NCBI GenBank assembly: GCA_002402825.1 | Contig: DHGP01000020.1 | Coordinates: forward strand, 1-41,711 | Direction of reading: 5' to 3' | Length of the DNA: 41,711 nt | From: Firmicutes bacterium UBA4795 | GTDB taxonomy: Bacteria; Bacillota; Desulfotomaculia; Desulfotomaculales; Nap2-2B | Shown: piece after piece, positions 1 through 8,663 of the stretch | Layout of the letters: every line of letters begins with the position of its first letter | Position numbering within the stretch: position 1 is the stretch's first letter | Made by a program: the position numbers and the translations under genes | The notes under the pieces: generated by a model | Told to the model about the DNA's origin: nothing | The model's input: only the letters and a program-made list of their open reading frames with translations | The model's database searches: none

Positions 1-220
1 TACACAATCAATTTTACGCTACCTTAATTATAAGTTAACATTTAGGGTTATTTTATATATATCATAAAATTATACTTCTGAATTAGAAACATATTCCAAT
101 GTTACATAATATATATAGCAAACTTGTTTTCCACAGCCTCCGTTTTATAAAGCCAGGATATTGCTTCCTTATGGAAAATGTTTTAAAATAAGCATAAAAA
201 TTAATTTTAGGAGTGGGAAA

Positions 221-970
221 ATGCAATACCACGAACAAATTGTTAATCTGGCCAATCTTTTAAAAGAGTGTAACTACAATTTTGTTTTAACTGGGGCTGG
301 TATAAGTACAGAAAGTGGGATTCCGGATTTCCGTAGCCCTGGTACAGGCTTATGGACAAAAATTGACCCGATAAAAGTTGCTACTTTAAGCGCTTTGCGG
401 CGTGATCCTAAAAGTTTTTATGAAATTAATCTTCCGCGCTGGGTAACTTTTACTGAAGCAAAGCCTAATGACGCTCACGTAGCCCTGGCCCATTTAGAAA
501 AATTGGGCTATATAGAGGGAGTGGTTACTCAAAATGTTGACGGCCTGCACCGTAAGGCAGGGTCAAAAAAGGTATGGGAAGTGCATGGTCATTTTCGCAC
601 TTGTCACTGCATGAAATGTGCGGCAAGCTACCCCTTTGATCTCTTAGTAACTAAATTCAATCATAACCAAAACCCGCCCCTTTGTGACGCCTGTAGTGGT
701 GTACTCCGTCCTGACGTGGTATTATTTGAGGACCAAATGAGCGAAGATTTTTTTCAAGCCTCTCAGGCTTTATCCGGCTGTCAATTGATGATTGCAGCCG
801 GCAGCAGCTTACAGGTTTATCCTGTAGCAAATTTACCCCGTTTGGCCCGTCGTTTAGTAATTATTAACCGCGAGAATACTCCCTGGGATGCTCAGGCTGA
901 ATTAATCTTGCCTTATTCAACGGGTCAGGTTTTTAGAGATTTAATGACCGAATTAGGGGAGCCTCTTTAA
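221..970 (+). CDS. cobB: NAD-dependent protein deacylase, sirtuin (Sir2/CobB family)
   Basis: This cytoplasmic enzyme removes acyl groups from protein lysines, consuming NAD and releasing nicotinamide and O-acyl-ADP-ribose. The product is 249 aa, normal for a bacterial class III or U sirtuin. Visible motifs are the Rossmann GAGIS followed by GIPDFRS near the N-terminus, TQNVDGLH, the catalytic His in VHGHF, two CxxC zinc pairs (CMKC and CDAC), and a C-terminal GSSLQVYP nucleotide-binding segment. The start at 221 is chosen because AGGAG at 209-213 sits 7 nt upstream. A longer reading from 161 has no ribosome site and adds 20 non-homologous residues. It appears to be transcribed alone. Its stop overlaps the end of an antisense gene remnant. 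Confidence 0.93.
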   Translation: MQYHEQIVNLANLLKECNYNFVLTGAGISTESGIPDFRSPGTGLWTKIDPIKVATLSALRRDPKSFYEINLPRWVTFTEAKPNDAHVALAHLEKLGYIEGVVTQNVDGLHRKAGSKKVWEVHGHFRTCHCMKCAASYPFDLLVTKFNHNQNPPLCDACSGVLRPDVVLFEDQMSEDFFQASQALSGCQLMIAAGSSLQVYPVANLPRLARRLVIINRENTPWDAQAELILPYSTGQVFRDLMTELGEPL

Positions 971-1146
971 AGCGAATCAATGTTTAAGCTAACATCTGCT
1001 ATTACCGGAAGGTGGTCAGATCCTTCAACCGGTAAAATAAAGGTTGTATTTACCCTCCAGTCTTTTGACAAAAGGATATAATCCAAACAAAATTGAGGGT
1101 GGTTAGCTGAACAGGTATTTGATTTATTTGGCTCTAGATATTTTAT
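967..1146 (-). pseudogene. C-terminal remnant of an endonuclease/exonuclease/phosphatase-fold protein
   Basis: Reading the minus strand from about 1146 to the stop at 967-969 gives about 59 residues containing DYILLSKDW and then GSDHLPVIADV. These match the last two strands of the endonuclease/exonuclease/phosphatase fold, where SDH is the catalytic C-terminal motif. There is no start codon, and the first two thirds of the domain are absent because tsaD begins just upstream on the other strand. I read it as a gene fragment left by a deletion. The assignment rests on motif recognition only. Confidence 0.6.
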
Positions 1147-1176
1147 TTACGGATGAAAGAAAAGGATAAAAAAATA

Positions 1177-2193
1177 ATGAGCGTAACTATCTTAGGGATA
1201 GAAACTTCCTGTGACGAAACCGCCGCTGCAGTTGTGGTAGACGGGGTAACAATACGTTCAAATATTATTTCCTCCCAGGTAGAGATTCACCAAAAATTTG
1301 GCGGTGTTGTGCCCGAAGTCGCCTCCCGCAAACACCTGGAGTTGATTAACGGCGTAATTCAGACCGCTATAAAAGATGCCGGTTTTAGTTTTAAGGAGCT
1401 TCGGGCCGTAGCCGTTACCCACGGCCCGGGACTGGCCGGAGCTTTATTAGTGGGCATAGCCGCAGCTAAGGCCATGGCTTACGCTTTAAATATTCCTTTA
1501 TTAGCCGTTAATCATTTAGAAGGACATATATACGCTAATTTTATTAACCAGCCCGACTTGCCATTTCCTTTAATTTGTCTGATTGTTAGTGGCGGACACA
1601 CCGAATTAATTTTAATGGAACGTCACGGTAGCTACCAGTTGATAGGCGGTACCCTGGATGATGCCGCGGGAGAAGTCTTTGATAAAATAGCCCGGGTTTT
1701 AAAGTTAGGTTATCCTGGTGGACCGTTTGTTGAAGAATTAGCGCGTCAAGGAAAAGAGGAGGCCATTTTCTTCCCCCGGGCTTATTTAGCCGAAGACAGC
1801 CTGGACTTTAGTTTTAGCGGCTTAAAAACAGCGGTAATTAATTACTTACGAAAAAGCCAGCAAAAAAACGAAACGGTAAATCCGGCTGACGCCGCGGCTA
1901 GTTTTCAAAAAGCCGTAATTGACGTTTTAGTTGACAAAACCTTTGTTGCTGCTGCTCGGTACGAGGTAAAAACAGTTGTTTTGGCCGGCGGGGTAGTGGC
2001 AAATAAGCGGTTAAGAGCCCAGTTTTTAGAGCGGGCAGATAAAGAAAAGATCAGGGTTGTTTATCCAGAACCGGTGTTTTGCACGGATAACGCCGCAATG
2101 ATTGCGTGTGCGGGGTACTATAAATATTTGCGGGGGGAACAGGCCCCCCATTCTTTAAACGCTACCCCCGGGCTAAAGCTTGGGACAGTTTAG
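1177..2193 (+). CDS. tsaD: tRNA N6-adenosine threonylcarbamoyltransferase TsaD
   Basis: TsaD transfers the threonylcarbamoyl group from threonylcarbamoyl-AMP to A37 of ANN-decoding tRNAs, acting with TsaB and TsaE, which are not in this window. The protein is about 338 aa, the usual length. It shows the ASKHA-fold start GIETSCDETA, the metal-binding HLEGH motif, SGGHTEL, DDAAGEVFDK, the FSFSGLKTAV segment, and the C-terminal VLAGGVVAN and FCTDNAAM motifs. I prefer the ATG at 1177, preceded by AAAGGAT. An in-frame ATG at 1153 would add 8 residues but has only GGA 1 nt before it. It is followed closely by the formyl-THF cyclo-ligase gene. Confidence 0.95.
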   Translation: MSVTILGIETSCDETAAAVVVDGVTIRSNIISSQVEIHQKFGGVVPEVASRKHLELINGVIQTAIKDAGFSFKELRAVAVTHGPGLAGALLVGIAAAKAMAYALNIPLLAVNHLEGHIYANFINQPDLPFPLICLIVSGGHTELILMERHGSYQLIGGTLDDAAGEVFDKIARVLKLGYPGGPFVEELARQGKEEAIFFPRAYLAEDSLDFSFSGLKTAVINYLRKSQQKNETVNPADAAASFQKAVIDVLVDKTFVAAARYEVKTVVLAGGVVANKRLRAQFLERADKEKIRVVYPEPVFCTDNAAMIACAGYYKYLRGEQAPHSLNATPGLKLGTV

Positions 2194-2243
2194 CTTAAAA
2201 ACCGCTACAAGTAAATTGAAGCAACCTACAAAAAGGATTTCTT

Positions 2244-2828
2244 ATGGCTAAGAACGACCTGCGCAAAAAAGTATTAACCTTGCGCAAATTCTTAAGTTTT
2301 AAAGAGGTAAAAGAAAAAAGCACGCTGGTTTTAACAAATTTACTTACCCTGCCCGCGTATCATCACGCGGGTACGCTTATGACCTACGTAGATTTTCAAA
2401 ACGAAGTAGAAACAAAGAAACTAATCAACGAATCGTTAAAGCGAGGTAAGCGGGTGGCTGTCCCGTTTACTGATGTGGCTAATTGCCGGCTTATCCCTTC
2501 ACTTTTGAAGCACTCATGGGCTGAATTAGTTCCGGGAACATGGGGCATTCTTGAACCCGCTCCTGACCGGCTGCACCCGTTAAAACCAGAAGATTTAGAT
2601 TTGGTAGTTGTGCCGGGTATAGCCTTTGACTTTAAAGGTAACCGTTTGGGTTACGGAGGCGGATTTTACGACCGTTTTTTACCTCAAACAAGGCCGGACG
2701 CGGTAATTTTAGCTTTAGCTTTTGAGTTTCAAGTCTATCCGGAAATTTGTATCCGTCCACATGATTATAGGATGCATTTTATAGTAACCGAAAAAAGAAT
2801 AATTAACTGCAGTCTTTTAAGAAAGTAG
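2244..2828 (+). CDS. 5-formyltetrahydrofolate cyclo-ligase
   Basis: The enzyme converts 5-formyl-THF to 5,10-methenyl-THF with ATP, returning a storage folate to one-carbon metabolism. The 194-aa product has the family layout: an N-terminal basic helix with LRKKVLTLRK, a central VPGIAFD segment, and the diagnostic RLGYGGGFYDRFL loop that binds nucleotide and folate. The start ATG at 2244 lies about 8 nt after AAAGGA. It is 50 bp downstream of tsaD and probably co-transcribed. Bacterial annotations use ygfA, fau or fthC for this family, so no symbol is given. Confidence 0.93.
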   Translation: MAKNDLRKKVLTLRKFLSFKEVKEKSTLVLTNLLTLPAYHHAGTLMTYVDFQNEVETKKLINESLKRGKRVAVPFTDVANCRLIPSLLKHSWAELVPGTWGILEPAPDRLHPLKPEDLDLVVVPGIAFDFKGNRLGYGGGFYDRFLPQTRPDAVILALAFEFQVYPEICIRPHDYRMHFIVTEKRIINCSLLRK

Positions 2829-2923
2829 AAAGGCCTGAATATTGTGATTGAGGAATAATTTAATGTAAAAACAGTTAAACTACAGATAAAGAAAAAATCT
2901 AAAGAAAAAAGGAGGTAAAATTT

Positions 2924-3124
2924 TTGCTAAAGTATACCTGGATAGGAATTATACTTGGTATCTGGTTAATAATTGCGCCATTTATATTGGGATACGCGCA
3001 AAATACAACCGCAATGTGGAATGATATTATTTTAGGTATTTTGGTAACTGCAGGGTCGTACGCTTTGATGACGGAAGAAAGAAGGGGAGCCAGGATAAAG
3101 AGCGGAGAAATAGAAACAAAATAG
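2924..3124 (+). CDS. Small SPW-repeat-like membrane protein
   Basis: This 66-aa protein starts at TTG 2924 behind an excellent AAAAGGAGG (2908-2915). It has two predicted membrane helices, residues ~4-24 and ~34-50. The first contains the pattern WIGIILGIWLIIAPFILGY, typical of the SPW repeat (W..LGIWL...PFILGY) found in small inner-membrane proteins of unknown role. The second helix begins after MWNDIILGIL, which fits the second half of the same repeat. A charged tail (EERRGARIK) follows and is probably cytoplasmic. The gene ends just before a strong terminator. The function is unknown. Confidence 0.7.
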   Translation: MLKYTWIGIILGIWLIIAPFILGYAQNTTAMWNDIILGILVTAGSYALMTEERRGARIKSGEIETK

Positions 3125-3145
3125 GTAAGCAAGGAAGCTAACAAT

Positions 3146-3209
3146 AAAACCCCTTTTTTCCAAAGTAAATTTGCTTGGGTATTTTACTTTGGAAGATTAA
3201 AGGGGTTTT
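3146..3209 (+). terminator. Intrinsic terminator after the SPW gene
   Basis: AAAACCCCTTT at 3146 pairs with AAAGGGGTTTT ending at 3209, and an inner arm CCAAAGTAAA pairs with TTTACTTTGG. This gives a long hairpin ending in a T run. It separates the folate/SPW genes from xseB. Confidence 0.75.
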
Positions 3210-3289
3210 GAATATATTTTAGTTTTTAGTATACAGACTGGTGAAAAAATGATAAAATTATTAGGAACTTAAGTGGTACGGAGGATGAA

Positions 3290-3529
3290 ATGGAAAATAT
3301 TAGTTTTGAGGAAGCTCTAAATCGGTTAGAAATGGTAGTAAAAGAGTTGGAAGATGGACAGTTGCCTTTAGAAAAGGCCCTGGCTTTGTTTGAAGAGGGA
3401 ATGTGGTTGTCAAAATTCTGCTACCAGCAGCTTGAAAAAGCAGAAACTAGAATTTTAGAATTAATGACGGATGAAAGTAAAGGTATGGTTTTAAAGGAAG
3501 CCACCTTAAATTTTAAAGTGAATAGTTAA
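3290..3529 (+). CDS. xseB: Exodeoxyribonuclease VII small subunit
   Basis: XseB is the small helical subunit of exonuclease VII. Several copies bind each XseA chain to form the enzyme that degrades single-stranded DNA. The 79-aa product has the canonical start SFEEALNRLE, then LEDGQLPLEKAL and ALFEEGM, forming the expected two-helix hairpin. GGAGG at 3280-3284 precedes the ATG. xseA, usually directly upstream, is absent: the upstream neighbour is a terminator and an unrelated gene. The large subunit must therefore be encoded elsewhere. ispA follows 94 bp downstream, a common pairing in Firmicutes. Confidence 0.92.
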   Translation: MENISFEEALNRLEMVVKELEDGQLPLEKALALFEEGMWLSKFCYQQLEKAETRILELMTDESKGMVLKEATLNFKVNS

Positions 3530-3623
3530 CTATTTAATTTAGTAATTGGTCGTTAGCAGCAATCAATCATCAACTGACGGTCGAGGGTTAAGTGTTTATG
3601 TTTAATTTAAAGGAGCTTAACAA

Positions 3624-4511
3624 TTGGACTTTTACGCCGAACTAAAACAAAAAGTTGCTTTAATAAATGAAGCTTTAAACGATTTTTTACCCGCCGCAGA
3701 TGTTTATCCGCCAGTAATTCACCAGGCAATGCGCGAAGTTGTATTTGCCGGGGGGAAACGCTTACGCCCTGTTTTGGTTATAGAAGCAGCCGAAATAGTT
3801 GGAGGCACTCCTAAAATGGTACTGCCTGCCGCGTGTGCCCTTGAATTAATCCATACTTACTCATTAGTTCATGATGATTTACCGGCTATTGATAATGATG
3901 ATTTTCGGCGAGGTAAGCCTACCTGTCATAAAATTTATGGGGAAGCAGTGGCGATACTGGTTGGTGATGCTTTACTAACCCAGGCCTTTGCTCTTTTAGC
4001 CCGTAATGCTACCTTGACTTTAGCCCCGTTAAATAAGGTGGTTCAGGTAATTGTGGAAGTAAGTGCTGCGGCCGGGACAGAAGGCTTAATTGGAGGGCAG
4101 GTGGTAGATATTTTGACTACCAATGCTCCAGTAGATGCTGCTACTTTAGAATATATTCACCGGCATAAAACAGGGGCTTTATTTAAAACAGCGGTGAAGG
4201 TTGGAGCTGTTTTAGCCGGAGCAAATGATTACTCTTTGAATGCTTTAACCCAATACGCTGAAAATTTAGGCCTGGCTTTTCAAATTCAAAATGACATTTT
4301 AGATGTAACCGGAGATATGGTTCAATTAGGTAGGCCAACCGGGGGTGATTTAAAAAATAAAAAAAATACCTATGTTTCTTATTTTGGTTTAGCCAAAGCA
4401 AGAGAGAAAGCCAGCCAGGCGGCAGAAGCCGCGTTACAAGCCCTGACTCCTTTTAAGGAAGAAGCAGATTTCTTAAGGGAACTGACAAAATTTATAGTTA
4501 ATAAGAGCTAA
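3624..4511 (+). CDS. ispA: Polyprenyl (farnesyl/geranyl) diphosphate synthase
   Basis: This cytoplasmic prenyltransferase condenses IPP with DMAPP or GPP, normally giving farnesyl diphosphate for quinone and cell-wall carrier synthesis. It is 295 aa and starts at TTG 3624 behind AAAGGAG (3609-3615). Motifs are GGKRLRPVL (substrate binding), the first aspartate-rich motif in VHDDLPAIDNDD, GQVVD, KTGALF, and the second motif in QIQNDILDVTGD, where Asn replaces the first Asp of the usual DDxxD. GGDLKNKKNTY follows. The final chain length cannot be read with certainty. It sits upstream of OLE RNA and dxs, forming an isoprenoid cluster. Confidence 0.92.
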   Translation: MDFYAELKQKVALINEALNDFLPAADVYPPVIHQAMREVVFAGGKRLRPVLVIEAAEIVGGTPKMVLPAACALELIHTYSLVHDDLPAIDNDDFRRGKPTCHKIYGEAVAILVGDALLTQAFALLARNATLTLAPLNKVVQVIVEVSAAAGTEGLIGGQVVDILTTNAPVDAATLEYIHRHKTGALFKTAVKVGAVLAGANDYSLNALTQYAENLGLAFQIQNDILDVTGDMVQLGRPTGGDLKNKKNTYVSYFGLAKAREKASQAAEAALQALTPFKEEADFLRELTKFIVNKS

Positions 4512-4589
4512 GCAAAAATATTAATCCATTTAATATCCTGAGCATACTTATTAACCTAAAAAGTGTTTTTTGCTTTTTCTTTGCTAATA

Positions 4590-4617
4590 TTGAAGATTTC
4601 TTTATTTATGATATAAT
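4590..4617 (+). promoter_or_regulatory. Probable sigma-A promoter for OLE RNA
   Basis: TTGAAG at 4590-4595 and a perfect TATAAT at 4612-4617 are separated by 16 bp. Initiation would fall near 4624, about 30 nt before the terminal helix of the OLE RNA, so the RNA can be made independently of ispA. Confidence 0.6.
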
Positions 4618-4639
4618 TATTGTAAACATCATAAAAAGG

Positions 4640-5262
4640 TTAATTCAAACAAGGCAAGTGATGCAGTATCCTAGTCGGAATGTCTTTTTCGAAGGCGGGG
4701 CTAAAAATCCGTTAAAGGCACATCGATGAAGTCCCTGGTGCTGGCTGCTGACGCCCAGTTGGGGGTTGGTGCTGGGGGTTAAGAAGGTAGGGCGAGCTGC
4801 AAGGGCATGCAGGCGTTGACCCTGCCTTCGCGGAGACCTAAGTTTGTGGAGCAACTACCTCTTTCGGTGAGTTAAGTCTATGGCTTGGGGTGTGAACCTG
4901 CATGTGGTGGCAAGCTGCGTGCAGTGTAGCCTGCCTTGAGTGGTAACGGTGGATGAGTTTTAAAAAGGCTGACTTTTAGCTATAGGCCTATAAGCAAAAA
5001 GTTGGTCAGGCTGAAACCGTTATTGCAAAAGAGGCTAGAAGAAGGTACATTTCGTTGAGGAAAACTCCTAGGCTGTCTGGGAAGCCAGGACAACGCAGGG
5101 ATTACAGTATGGACTAAGTGGTAATCCAGTCCCAGGTGCGGTAACGTATGGAAACAATCTTAAAGGGGAACCGCTGGGTTGGCGACAGCCAGTGATTGTT
5201 TGGGAAAACCTGCTGGACCTAAGCCATAATATTTACCTGCGTTGTTATCACTTGCCTGTTTT
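4640..5262 (+). ncRNA. ole: OLE RNA (ornate, large, extremophilic RNA)
   Basis: This is a ~620-nt, G-rich, non-coding stretch between ispA and a four-helix membrane protein gene, in an otherwise AT-rich intergenic space. Position, length and neighbours match the known OLE RNA locus of extremophilic and anaerobic Firmicutes (xseB - ispA - OLE - oapA - dxs - tlyA). The ends close on themselves: GGCAAGTGAT at 4653-4662 is exactly complementary to ATCACTTGCC at 5247-5256, followed by a short T run. Smaller helices are visible inside, for example around 4740-4775 and 5090-5120. OLE RNA is known to form a membrane ribonucleoprotein with OapA linked to energy and Mg/alcohol/cold stress responses. 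The call rests on synteny and architecture, not on an alignment. Confidence 0.87.
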
Positions 5263-5345
5263 TTATAACATATTTTTGTATATATAGTATATATTTTTAA
5301 AAACCATCAAAAACTTTAATTAATGGTATATGAGGTATATTATAT

Positions 5346-5894
5346 TTGCGGAGCAGTAAGTCTAGTGTTTCTAACCGCTATATTATACTTATAGGCTTGG
5401 TCTCATTTTTAATAGCTATAGTCGTTTTTTGGTTAGCCCAGACATTGGCCGTTGCCTTTAAAGGTATTATTTTATCTTTTATTTTATTATTTTTTTTTAT
5501 CCTGATAAATATTTTAAGCGATATTTTAGGCACAGCCGTAACGGCCGCCACCGAAGTTCCTTTTCACGCCAGAGCCGCCAATAAAGTAACCGGAGCAATG
5601 GAAGGAATATTTTTTATCCGTAATGCCGATAAAGTAGCTAATATATGTAATGATGTAATCGGTGATATTACCGGAACATTAAGCGGGGCGCTAGGTATTA
5701 CTATTGTTTTACAGCTTATTTTATTCTGGCCCAAAATTGGTGAGATTTGGTCAAATGTTCTTATGACCGGCCTGATTGCCGCGTTAATCGTAAGCGGGAA
5801 GGCCGCGGGAAAAAAAATAGCCTTAAGCCGGCCAAATGATATTGTGTTTATGGCCGGAGTTTTTTTGGCGGCCGTAAAAAAACTACGCCGCTAA
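5346..5894 (+). CDS. oapA: OLE-associated protein A, integral membrane protein
   Basis: OapA binds OLE RNA and anchors it to the cytoplasmic membrane. This 182-aa protein starts at TTG 5346, with GAGGT about 11 nt upstream. It has four hydrophobic segments, at residues ~11-32, ~34-55, ~113-130 and ~136-152. Between helices 2 and 3 is a conserved-looking polar stretch, EVPFHARAANKVTGAMEG, then FFIRNADKVAN. The C-terminus is basic (KKLRR), suitable for RNA contact. It begins 80 nt after the OLE RNA and is followed 41 nt later by dxs, so it is probably co-transcribed with both. The assignment depends on context plus topology. Confidence 0.82.
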   Translation: MRSSKSSVSNRYIILIGLVSFLIAIVVFWLAQTLAVAFKGIILSFILLFFFILINILSDILGTAVTAATEVPFHARAANKVTGAMEGIFFIRNADKVANICNDVIGDITGTLSGALGITIVLQLILFWPKIGEIWSNVLMTGLIAALIVSGKAAGKKIALSRPNDIVFMAGVFLAAVKKLRR

Positions 5895-5935
5895 TTTGAA
5901 GCTTTTAAATTTAAAAAGGTTGGTTAAACTACCCG

Positions 5936-7855
5936 GTGAATAAACTTTTACCGTTAATTAATTCTCCTGAAGACATTAAAAAGTTTAATTTAATTCAACT
6001 ACAGCAATTAGTCCAGGAAATCAGACAGGAAATAATTGATACGGTGGCTCAAAACGGAGGCCACCTGGCTTCTAATTTAGGGGTAGTGGAGCTTACTCTG
6101 GCTTTGCATTATGTTTTTAACACGCCCGCGGACAAAATTGTTTGGGATGTAGGGCACCAATGTTACGCCCATAAGCTCTTAACCGGGAGAAGAACTAAAT
6201 TTCATACTTTACGAAAATTCGGGGGACTGAATGGTTTTCCCTCTCCTGGGGAAAGTCTTTATGATATTTTCGCTACGGGGCACAGCAGTACCTCCATTTC
6301 CGCCGCTTTAGGCCTGGCTTTAGCCCGGGACTTAAATCAAGAAACATTCCACGTAATTGCGGTAATTGGCGATGGAGCGTTAACGGGAGGAATGGCCTTT
6401 GAAGCCCTAAATCACGCCGGGCACATACAGACGCGTTTAATTATAGTTTTAAATGATAACGAGATGTCTATTGCCCCCAACGTAGGAGCCCTGTCTGGTT
6501 ACTTAAGCCGTTTACGGGCCGACCCTAAATACTTGCGCCGTAAGGAAGAAATTGAGCAAATATTACGCAAGTTACCGGCCATAGGCCCAAAGATGGTTAA
6601 GGTCGGGGACTGGCTTAAAGAATCCATAAAACACTTAATGGTGCCGGGAACGTTTTTTGAAGAACTTGGTTTTACTTATTTCGGACCTATAGACGGCCAT
6701 AATTTAGAAGAATTAATTTCTCTTTTTCAAAAAATCCAAACAATTAAAAAACCGATTTTAATTCATTTGATGACCCGGAAAGGAAAAGGTTATTTGCCGG
6801 CCGAAGCTAATGCCGATAAATTTCACGGCGTAGGTCCACTTGAACTGACCGATAAAAAGCCTGACCGCAAGAATAATCCTGTTTCATACACCGAAGTTTT
6901 TGGACGTACCCTGGTTGACTTAGCCCAGGAAAAAAAAGAAATTGTTGCTGTCACCGCGGCTATGGTTTCTGGGACAGGCTTAAATTATTTTGCCCAAGCT
7001 TTCCCCGGGCGTCTTTTTGACGTGGGTATTGCTGAACAACATGCCGTTACCCTTAGCGCCGGCTTAGCTACCGGAGGCTTAAAGCCGGTGGTGGCAATTT
7101 ATTCTACTTTTCTGCAGCGGGCTTATGATCAAATATTGCTTGATGTTTGTTTGCAAAACTTACCGGTTACTTTTGCCGTTGACCGGGGTGGCCTGGTAGG
7201 GGAAGATGGGGCAACCCATCACGGGATTTTTGACTATACCTACTTACGGTCTATGCCCAATATGATTGTGATGGCCCCGGCTGACGAGGATGAACTCCGC
7301 CACATGTTAAAGACCGCGCTTGAATATCCGGGTCCGGCCGCCCTGCGTTACCCGCGCGGGCCGGGGCAAGGTAAACCTATGCTTGGAAAGCCCGTAAATT
7401 TGACGATCGGGAAAGCAAAGGTTTTACGTGAGGGGGGTGATCTTACCTTATTGGCGGCAGGAAGCATGGTGTTAGTAGCAACCGAGGCAGCTAATAATCT
7501 GGCCAAATTGGGGGTTGAAGCCGCGGTAATTAACACTCGCTTTATTAAACCTTTAGACGAAGAAATTATTCTTGCTTACGCCTTAAAAACAAAAAAAATA
7601 ATTACCATTGAAGAAAACATTTTAGCCGGTGGTTTTGGAGCTGCAGTTTTGGAACTTTTAATGGCTAAAAATATTTTTAATATTTCCGTTAAATGTCTTG
7701 GTCTTCCGGTGCAATTTATCCCGCACGGAAACAGAGAAACGTTGCTTTCTTTTTGTGGCTTAACTGCTGACCAGGTGGTGGTTACGGCTAGGTCCCTTTT
7801 AAACCATGGCGGGCAGCTTAAAGCTACGCAAAGTTACTCGCAGGGAAGGTTTTAA
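5936..7855 (+). CDS. dxs: 1-deoxy-D-xylulose-5-phosphate synthase
   Basis: Dxs is the thiamine-diphosphate enzyme that condenses pyruvate and glyceraldehyde 3-phosphate in the first step of the MEP isoprenoid pathway. The 639-aa product starts at GTG 5936. In order it shows HLASNLGVVELT, DVGHQCYAHKLLTGR, the GHSSTSISAALG segment, the ThDP/Mg motif GDGALTGGMAFEALNHAG...NDN, the transketolase pyrimidine-domain motif DVGIAEQHAVT with the proton-relay Glu, DRGGLVGEDG.THHG, and a C-terminal transketolase domain. The ribosome site is weak (AAAGGT at distance). It overlaps the downstream tlyA reading frame by about 50 bp if the annotated tlyA ATG is used. Confidence 0.96.
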   Translation: MNKLLPLINSPEDIKKFNLIQLQQLVQEIRQEIIDTVAQNGGHLASNLGVVELTLALHYVFNTPADKIVWDVGHQCYAHKLLTGRRTKFHTLRKFGGLNGFPSPGESLYDIFATGHSSTSISAALGLALARDLNQETFHVIAVIGDGALTGGMAFEALNHAGHIQTRLIIVLNDNEMSIAPNVGALSGYLSRLRADPKYLRRKEEIEQILRKLPAIGPKMVKVGDWLKESIKHLMVPGTFFEELGFTYFGPIDGHNLEELISLFQKIQTIKKPILIHLMTRKGKGYLPAEANADKFHGVGPLELTDKKPDRKNNPVSYTEVFGRTLVDLAQEKKEIVAVTAAMVSGTGLNYFAQAFPGRLFDVGIAEQHAVTLSAGLATGGLKPVVAIYSTFLQRAYDQILLDVCLQNLPVTFAVDRGGLVGEDGATHHGIFDYTYLRSMPNMIVMAPADEDELRHMLKTALEYPGPAALRYPRGPGQGKPMLGKPVNLTIGKAKVLREGGDLTLLAAGSMVLVATEAANNLAKLGVEAAVINTRFIKPLDEEIILAYALKTKKIITIEENILAGGFGAAVLELLMAKNIFNISVKCLGLPVQFIPHGNRETLLSFCGLTADQVVVTARSLLNHGGQLKATQSYSQGRF

Positions 7856-8663
7856 GAAGATAGAGACCAAACAAAGGTTAGACCAAATACTAGTTGAGAA
7901 AGGATATTTTGTTAGCCGCCAAGCTGCCCGGGCGGCCATAATGGCGGGACAAGTAAAAGTAAACGGGCAAAAAATTTTTAAGCCTGGTTACAAGTTGGGT
8001 GTTGGCGCCTGTTTGGAGGTTGCTTGCCCACCGCGTTATGTTAGTAGAGGCGGCCTAAAATTAGCCTGGGCTATCCGCAATTTTAAACTGGATTTGCAAA
8101 ACAAGGTCATTATGGATGTCGGCGCTTCAACTGGCGGCTTTACTGATTGTGCCTTGCAACACGGGGCTAAACTGGTATTTGCGGTTGATGTTGGTTACGG
8201 CCAGTTAGCCTGGAAGCTGCGGGTTGACCCCCGGGTAGTGGTTCTGGAAAGAACAAATATTCGTTATTTAACGCCCGAAAAAATTAACGGACCCGTTGAT
8301 TTTGTAACCATTGATGTTTCTTTTATTTCCCTAACCAAAGTTTTACCTGTTTTAGAAAAATTTCTTTCCCCTTCGGCCCAGGAAATAGCCTTAATTAAAC
8401 CCCAGTTTGAGGCCGGCCGCCATAAAGTAGGCAAAAAAGGTGTGATAAAGGACCCTTTGGTTCATCAAGAGGTTATTACCAATATATGCCGCACGATTAA
8501 CAAGTTAGGCTGGGGAGTAAAAGGATTGGATTTTTCACCCCTTACCGGACCGGCGGGAAATATTGAGTACCTGGTATGGTTTAATTGTGAAGCATCAAAT
8601 TCAGTGGATCTAGAAAAAGAAATAACTAAGGTGGTAGAAAAAGCCCACTTATATTTTAAGTAA
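7806..8663 (+). CDS. tlyA: TlyA-family rRNA (cytidine-2'-O)-methyltransferase / hemolysin A-like protein
   Basis: TlyA-type enzymes methylate ribosomal RNA with SAM. The 285-aa protein has an N-terminal S4 RNA-binding domain (QRLDQILVEKG, then ARAAIMAGQVKVNGQ) and an RrmJ/FtsJ-like Rossmann methyltransferase domain with MDVGASTGGFTDC, AVDVGYGQLAWKLR, DVSFISL and IKPQFEAGR. The first ATG, 7806, has no ribosome site and lies inside dxs. Homologues begin close to QRLDQ, and the only start-like codon there is ATA at 7860, preceded by AGGGAAGG. The true start is therefore unsettled. It is the last gene of the + strand isoprenoid cluster and converges with the SLH genes. Confidence 0.9.
   Translation: MAGSLKLRKVTRREGFKKIETKQRLDQILVEKGYFVSRQAARAAIMAGQVKVNGQKIFKPGYKLGVGACLEVACPPRYVSRGGLKLAWAIRNFKLDLQNKVIMDVGASTGGFTDCALQHGAKLVFAVDVGYGQLAWKLRVDPRVVVLERTNIRYLTPEKINGPVDFVTIDVSFISLTKVLPVLEKFLSPSAQEIALIKPQFEAGRHKVGKKGVIKDPLVHQEVITNICRTINKLGWGVKGLDFSPLTGPAGNIEYLVWFNCEASNSVDLEKEITKVVEKAHLYFK

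Noticed and set aside
4645..4854. A 69-codon minus-strand open frame
   Set aside because: It lies wholly inside the OLE RNA, has no ribosome site and no family resemblance; G-rich structured RNA genes often leave such frames.
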